DNA of 24,206 nt from 2-02-FULL-45-10 sp046590235. GTDB taxonomy: Bacteria; Patescibacteriota; Patescibacteriia; Magasanikbacterales; GWA2-37-8. Of the stretch, positions 23,268 to 24,206 are shown one piece after another. The DNA is taken from positions 1 to 24,206 of the forward strand of contig JBKJTY010000024.1 of the NCBI GenBank assembly GCA_046590235.1, read 5' to 3'. Below the pieces are notes generated by a model. It saw only the letters and a program-made list of their open reading frames with translations. It was not told the origin of the DNA and made no database searches. Both the position numbers and the translations under genes were made by a program. The stretch's first letter is position 1. Every line of letters begins with the position of its first letter.

Positions 23268-23813
23268 ATGTCAGACCACGGAGGAGATCACGGAGGCGGA
23301 CACGGAGGTGGAGATCATGGTGGAGGCGGACATGCAGCTGTAGCAGCTGTATTCGGAGCTTTCACCGGAGGAGGCGGATTGGTCCCGTCGATGATCGCCA
23401 TCGCGATTACCATGGCCGTCTTGAGTTGGATGTTTAACTTCAGCTTTGGCCAAATGGTCAAAGGCGCCATAGAATGGGGTGTTGTTGGGATCGGTATTCT
23501 CTTCACTCTAATGATCGTGTACGTGATATACACGTGCACCAAACTATGGAGAGGTGCCGTTATCGTCCACACTGAAAACAGAGTTCCAGAAAAATACTGG
23601 AACGAAAAAGAGAAGAGGGAAAAAGAGAAGAAGAAAGCTGAAAAAAAAGATCACCACGATCACCACGGCGGTCATGGTGACCATAAGGATCATAGTCACC
23701 ATGACGAACACGCCCACCACAGTCTCTACGAAGACAACTGGTGGAAGATCGACGAGGATTCCGATGGGAAACCCCCAGGCGTGATGAAGCCCAAAAAGGC
23801 AAAGAGTCACTAA
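23268..23813 (+). CDS. His/Gly-rich two-helix membrane protein of unknown function
   Basis: A 181-residue protein not recognised as any known family. Residues 2-22 are almost only Gly, His and Asp. Two hydrophobic stretches follow (about 24-58 and 68-92), then a Lys/Glu-rich, probably helical stretch (about 105-127), a second His cluster with alternating His, Asp and Gly (128-151), and a Trp/acidic tail ending in basic residues (KPKKAKSH). The His tracts could bind metal ions on one or both sides of a membrane, but this is inference. It has a strong promoter and Shine-Dalgarno site and is closed by a strong terminator, so it is likely well expressed as a single-gene unit. Its base composition is richer in G+C than the genes to its left. 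Confidence 0.8.
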   Translation: MSDHGGDHGGGHGGGDHGGGGHAAVAAVFGAFTGGGGLVPSMIAIAITMAVLSWMFNFSFGQMVKGAIEWGVVGIGILFTLMIVYVIYTCTKLWRGAVIVHTENRVPEKYWNEKEKREKEKKKAEKKDHHDHHGGHGDHKDHSHHDEHAHHSLYEDNWWKIDEDSDGKPPGVMKPKKAKSH

Positions 23814-23855
23814 CCTGATCATCTAGCTGACCTAGGAGACCGGCTAGCAAAAACC

Positions 23856-23897
23856 GGCCCCCAACTCATAACTGAGTTCGGGGGCCTTCTATTTTTA
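23856..23897 (+). terminator. Intrinsic terminator of the His-rich protein gene
   Basis: GGCCCCC-AACTCA (23856-23868) pairs with TGAGTT-C-GGGGGCC (23873-23886), with one bulged base and a 4-nt loop, followed by TTCTATTTTT. A competing smaller stem, CCGG/CCGG, overlaps its left side. Confidence 0.9.
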
Positions 23898-23902
23898 TAA
23901 AC

Positions 23903-23932
23903 AAAAAAGAGACCTGATTTAGGTCTCTTTTT
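23903..23932. terminator. Second, bidirectional intrinsic terminator
   Basis: AGAGACCT (23908-23915) pairs with AGGTCTCT (23921-23928) around GATTT, with an A-run before and T-run after, giving U-tracts on both strands. It can end transcription from the His-rich gene and, on the minus strand, from the partial gene at the right edge. Confidence 0.9.
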
Positions 23933-23933
23933 G

Positions 23934-24133
23934 CATCTTCTGACTACAAATAATTATATGCAGAAGATGAAGCGGGCCAAATTACTGGCCCGCGTGTTGA
24001 CGGTCGTAGAGGATCTTAGTCCTCATACGTTATTCACATCACACCCTGAGGGATTTACCCAGGCCCACCCCCAGACTAACGAGCGAGAACCGCTCGTTGT
24101 CCAGTTTTACGCGCCGCCATGGGGACGGCGCGT
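23934..24133. other. Gene-free run of hairpins beside the right-edge gene
   Basis: No coding frame is supported here. Perfect stems, in order: CATCTTCTG 23934-23942 with 23961-23969; GCGGGCCA 23972-23979 with 23986-23993; GAGGA 24009-24013 with 24020-24024; AACGAGCG 24078-24085 with 24091-24098; ACGCGCCG 24109-24116 with 24126-24133. On the minus strand they follow directly after the stop codon of the partial gene, with the bidirectional terminator at the far end. They may form a structured 3' untranslated region or a separate small RNA. No known RNA family was recognised. Confidence 0.6.
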
Positions 24134-24206
24134 TAGCCGCCGAACTGCACGAGCGACGGGTTCTTCTTGTAGTTCTCGACGAGCACCATGGCGTTCGAGC
24201 GGAGGC
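24133..24206 (-). CDS. 3' end of an unidentified gene, cut by the window edge
   Basis: The minus-strand frame reads LRSNAMVLVENYKKNPSLV and then QFGG before a TAA at 24135-24133. All 23 visible sense codons end in G or C, which supports real coding and sets it apart from every other gene in the window. The family is not recognised; a short amphipathic C-terminal helix with a Gly-Gly end is all that can be seen. The stop codon is part of the stem of the first downstream hairpin. Confidence 0.6.
   Translation of the reverse strand, partial: LRSNAMVLVENYKKNPSLVQFGG

Noticed and set aside
23544..23850. Several overlapping frames opposite and beside the His-rich gene
   Set aside because: They come from the repetitive Gly/His/Lys codons of the real gene and lack start signals.
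24109..24133. Intrinsic terminator of the right-edge gene at the first hairpin
   Set aside because: On the minus strand the stem is followed by AAAACTGG rather than a T-run; the bidirectional terminator at 23903-23932 is the better candidate.
1..24206. CRISPR array, toxin-antitoxin pair, restriction system or other defence genes
   Set aside because: No regularly spaced repeats and no recognisable genes of these systems were found on either strand.

Overview
The window looks like a chromosomal segment of a small-genome bacterium, most plausibly a member of the Candidate Phyla Radiation (Patescibacteria). This is inference. It rests on DUF4012 and DUF1189 membrane proteins, an HTH-nucleotidyltransferase protein, a very short TsaB-like protein, a tight mreB/glycosyltransferase gene train, and an almost complete lack of Shine-Dalgarno sequences. 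No single marker here fixes the phylum.

Left end (1-1740): a large serine recombinase on the + strand lies between two perfect 78-bp inverted repeats (113-190 and 1591-1668). The right repeat touches the 3' end of a tRNA-Trp gene, and the recombinase reading frame runs on into antisense tRNA. If the segment inverted, the gene would gain a different in-frame C-terminal tail. A cluster of hairpins and repeated decamers sits at the extreme left.

Middle (1756-19642): almost everything is on the minus strand, so transcription runs right to left. A good promoter at 19614-19642 heads a long gene train: HTH-nucleotidyltransferase protein, TsaB-like protein, GT2 glycosyltransferase, DUF4012 protein, MreB, GT4 glycosyltransferase, DNA polymerase III delta', an Asp-box lipoprotein, ribosome recycling factor, a membrane protein and a P-type cation ATPase. 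A second unit starts at a promoter overlapping the ATPase stop codon. It passes through a T-box riboswitch with a glycine specifier candidate into glyS, an M16 peptidase, tpiA, a TPR protein, tRNA-Tyr, two tRNA-Thr, rpmG (with its own terminator), DUF1189 and tRNA-Trp. The rpmG/tRNA-Trp order is the usual approach to secE-nusG, which would be expected to the left of the window.

Right end (19651-24206): a 761-residue + strand membrane protein with a C-terminal propeller-like region converges on rplL-rplJ across a bidirectional terminator. rplJ has an L10 autoregulatory leader with an attenuator and a strong promoter. A 12-bp palindrome flanked by direct repeats separates this promoter from a divergent strong promoter, which drives a His/Gly-rich two-helix membrane protein. 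That protein is the only gene here with a clear Shine-Dalgarno sequence. After two terminators comes a run of hairpins, then the 3' end of a minus-strand gene in which all 23 visible sense codons end in G or C, unlike the rest of the window.

The strongest candidates for something undescribed are the recombinase/inverted-repeat/tRNA arrangement at the left and the compositionally different, hairpin-rich right edge. The rest is mostly housekeeping and envelope biogenesis.
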